A DNA stretch of 5,608 bases. It comes from an uncultured Eubacteriales bacterium. GTDB lineage: Bacteria; Bacillota; Clostridia; Oscillospirales; CAG-382. Positions within the stretch are counted from its first letter, which is position 1. Each line of letters begins with the position of its first letter. The notes beneath the pieces are model-generated. The model worked only from the letters and a program-made list of their open reading frames with translations, searched no databases and had not been told where the DNA came from. Of the stretch, positions 5,008-5,608 are shown piece by piece. Made by a program: the position numbers and the translations under genes. The stretch is from contig CAKSCN010000152.1 of NCBI GenBank assembly GCA_934444485.1, forward strand, positions 1 through 5,608, given 5' to 3'.

Positions 5008-5608
5008 ATGCGCAAACTCATCAGCATGACACTTGCACTGCTCATGATATTCACAGCGGTGCCGGTACTCTTCGCCGGAGCGGCGTCTTATCAGGACGTT
5101 TTGCTTGCACCGGCGGCACTCAACGGTTACGTAAACGACGGACCTGACGGAAAGAATCTCACCGTCACGCTTTCCGTAACCGACGAGCAGGACGGAATTG
5201 AGGCTCTTCTTGTTGAGCCGAATCCCGACTATGTTCCCCTTGACAAGTACAGCTGGCAGACAATGAGGACAGAGGGAACCTGCATCAATGCAAGAAACGT
5301 AAATGCGTATGACTACCATTACGTTATCTGCGATTATTACTTCGTTCCCTACGAGGGCAAAACCGCTCCCTCTATGTCTATAAGCATCCTCGGCTACAAC
5401 AACGTACCGAGCGGTGTCACGGCAAAGCAGGTTACGGCGACCTCTTCTCAGCTTGTTTCCAACCGTTGGGCAAGAGCCACGATGGATCTTTCCGAGGTCG
5501 TAACGAGCGGAACCGCAACCGAGACAAGCGGAACAACCTACAGACAGTTCCATTTCATGCCTCTCGGCAACGGCGTCAAGGCGGCGGATGCGGCAGGCTA
5601 TATTTACA
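5008..5608 (+). CDS. Secreted protein with a probable beta-sandwich domain, 3' end cut by window edge
   Basis: The frame is open for 200 complete codons and runs off the window. Residues 1-25 form a Sec signal peptide (MRKLIS, then a hydrophobic core, with a likely AGA|A cleavage). There is no lipobox, so a soluble or later-anchored export product is expected. The mature part alternates short hydrophobic strands with Asp, Asn and Gly-rich turns and is rich in Tyr and Trp (for example YDYHYVICDYYFVPY, 101-115). The stretch from W154 (RWARATMDLSE), through QFHFMPLG (180-187), to YIY (198-200) resembles the edge strands of carbohydrate-binding-like jelly-roll modules in Clostridia exoproteins, where such a module often precedes a repeat, dockerin or surface-anchoring domain. 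That is resemblance only; I recognise no named family. Cysteines C92 and C108 could pair. It has its own promoter and a strong ribosome binding site. What lies downstream will decide its role. Confidence 0.85.
   Translation, partial: MRKLISMTLALLMIFTAVPVLFAGAASYQDVLLAPAALNGYVNDGPDGKNLTVTLSVTDEQDGIEALLVEPNPDYVPLDKYSWQTMRTEGTCINARNVNAYDYHYVICDYYFVPYEGKTAPSMSISILGYNNVPSGVTAKQVTATSSQLVSNRWARATMDLSEVVTSGTATETSGTTYRQFHFMPLGNGVKAADAAGYIY

Noticed and set aside
4761..5147. A 128-codon plus-strand open frame starting inside the asd terminator
   Set aside because: Its start lies in the terminator stem without a ribosome binding site, and it overlaps the secreted gene in a different frame. The product is low-complexity and Cys/Thr/Arg-rich.
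4957..5553. A 198-codon minus-strand open frame opposite the secreted gene
   Set aside because: The plus-strand frame has a signal peptide, a strong ribosome binding site and a promoter. The antisense frame has none and ends at an arbitrary point.
1..5608. A new multi-gene defence, mobile or biosynthetic system
   Set aside because: The window holds one housekeeping gene and two exported genes in separate transcription units. No transposase, integrase, nuclease, toxin-like gene, repeat array or attachment site was seen.

Overview
The window looks like chromosomal DNA from an anaerobic Clostridia-type Firmicute, most likely a gut or rumen relative of the Ruminococcaceae/Oscillospiraceae. This is an inference from three things seen in the sequence: strong purine-rich AGGAGAG ribosome binding sites, near-consensus sigma-A promoters, and a secreted glycoside hydrolase carrying a type I dockerin-like module. 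No species can be named.

Layout. The left 60% (1-3333, minus strand) is one uninterrupted reading frame of 1111 codons with no stop. It encodes the N-terminal and central part of a large secreted GH78 alpha-L-rhamnosidase, and the window edge cuts it just before its expected catalytic-base motif. A 278-base divergent intergenic region (3334-3611) holds a promoter facing each way. On the plus strand follows a complete asd gene (3612-4712), an aspartate-semialdehyde dehydrogenase of the archaeal/fungal-like type, closed by a clear Rho-independent terminator (4756-4794). A 213-base AT-rich gap (4795-5007) then carries a cluster of imperfect direct and inverted repeats, a likely promoter and a strong ribosome binding site. 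The window ends inside a second secreted protein (5008 to the edge, plus strand) with a signal peptide and a probable beta-sandwich domain of unknown role.

How the genes relate. asd is a housekeeping biosynthetic gene (lysine, threonine, methionine and peptidoglycan precursors) and appears to be its own transcription unit. The two flanking genes are exported and may both serve extracellular glycan use: rhamnosidase by clear family motifs, the other only by its general look. They share an identical 11-base ribosome-binding block at the same spacing, which asd lacks. They are in separate, oppositely oriented units, so nothing here shows that they form one system. I found no tRNA, rRNA, mobile element, CRISPR array or obvious novel multi-gene system. 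The most interesting items are the N-terminal dockerin in the GH78 protein, its inserted domain, and the repeat cluster upstream of the second secreted gene.
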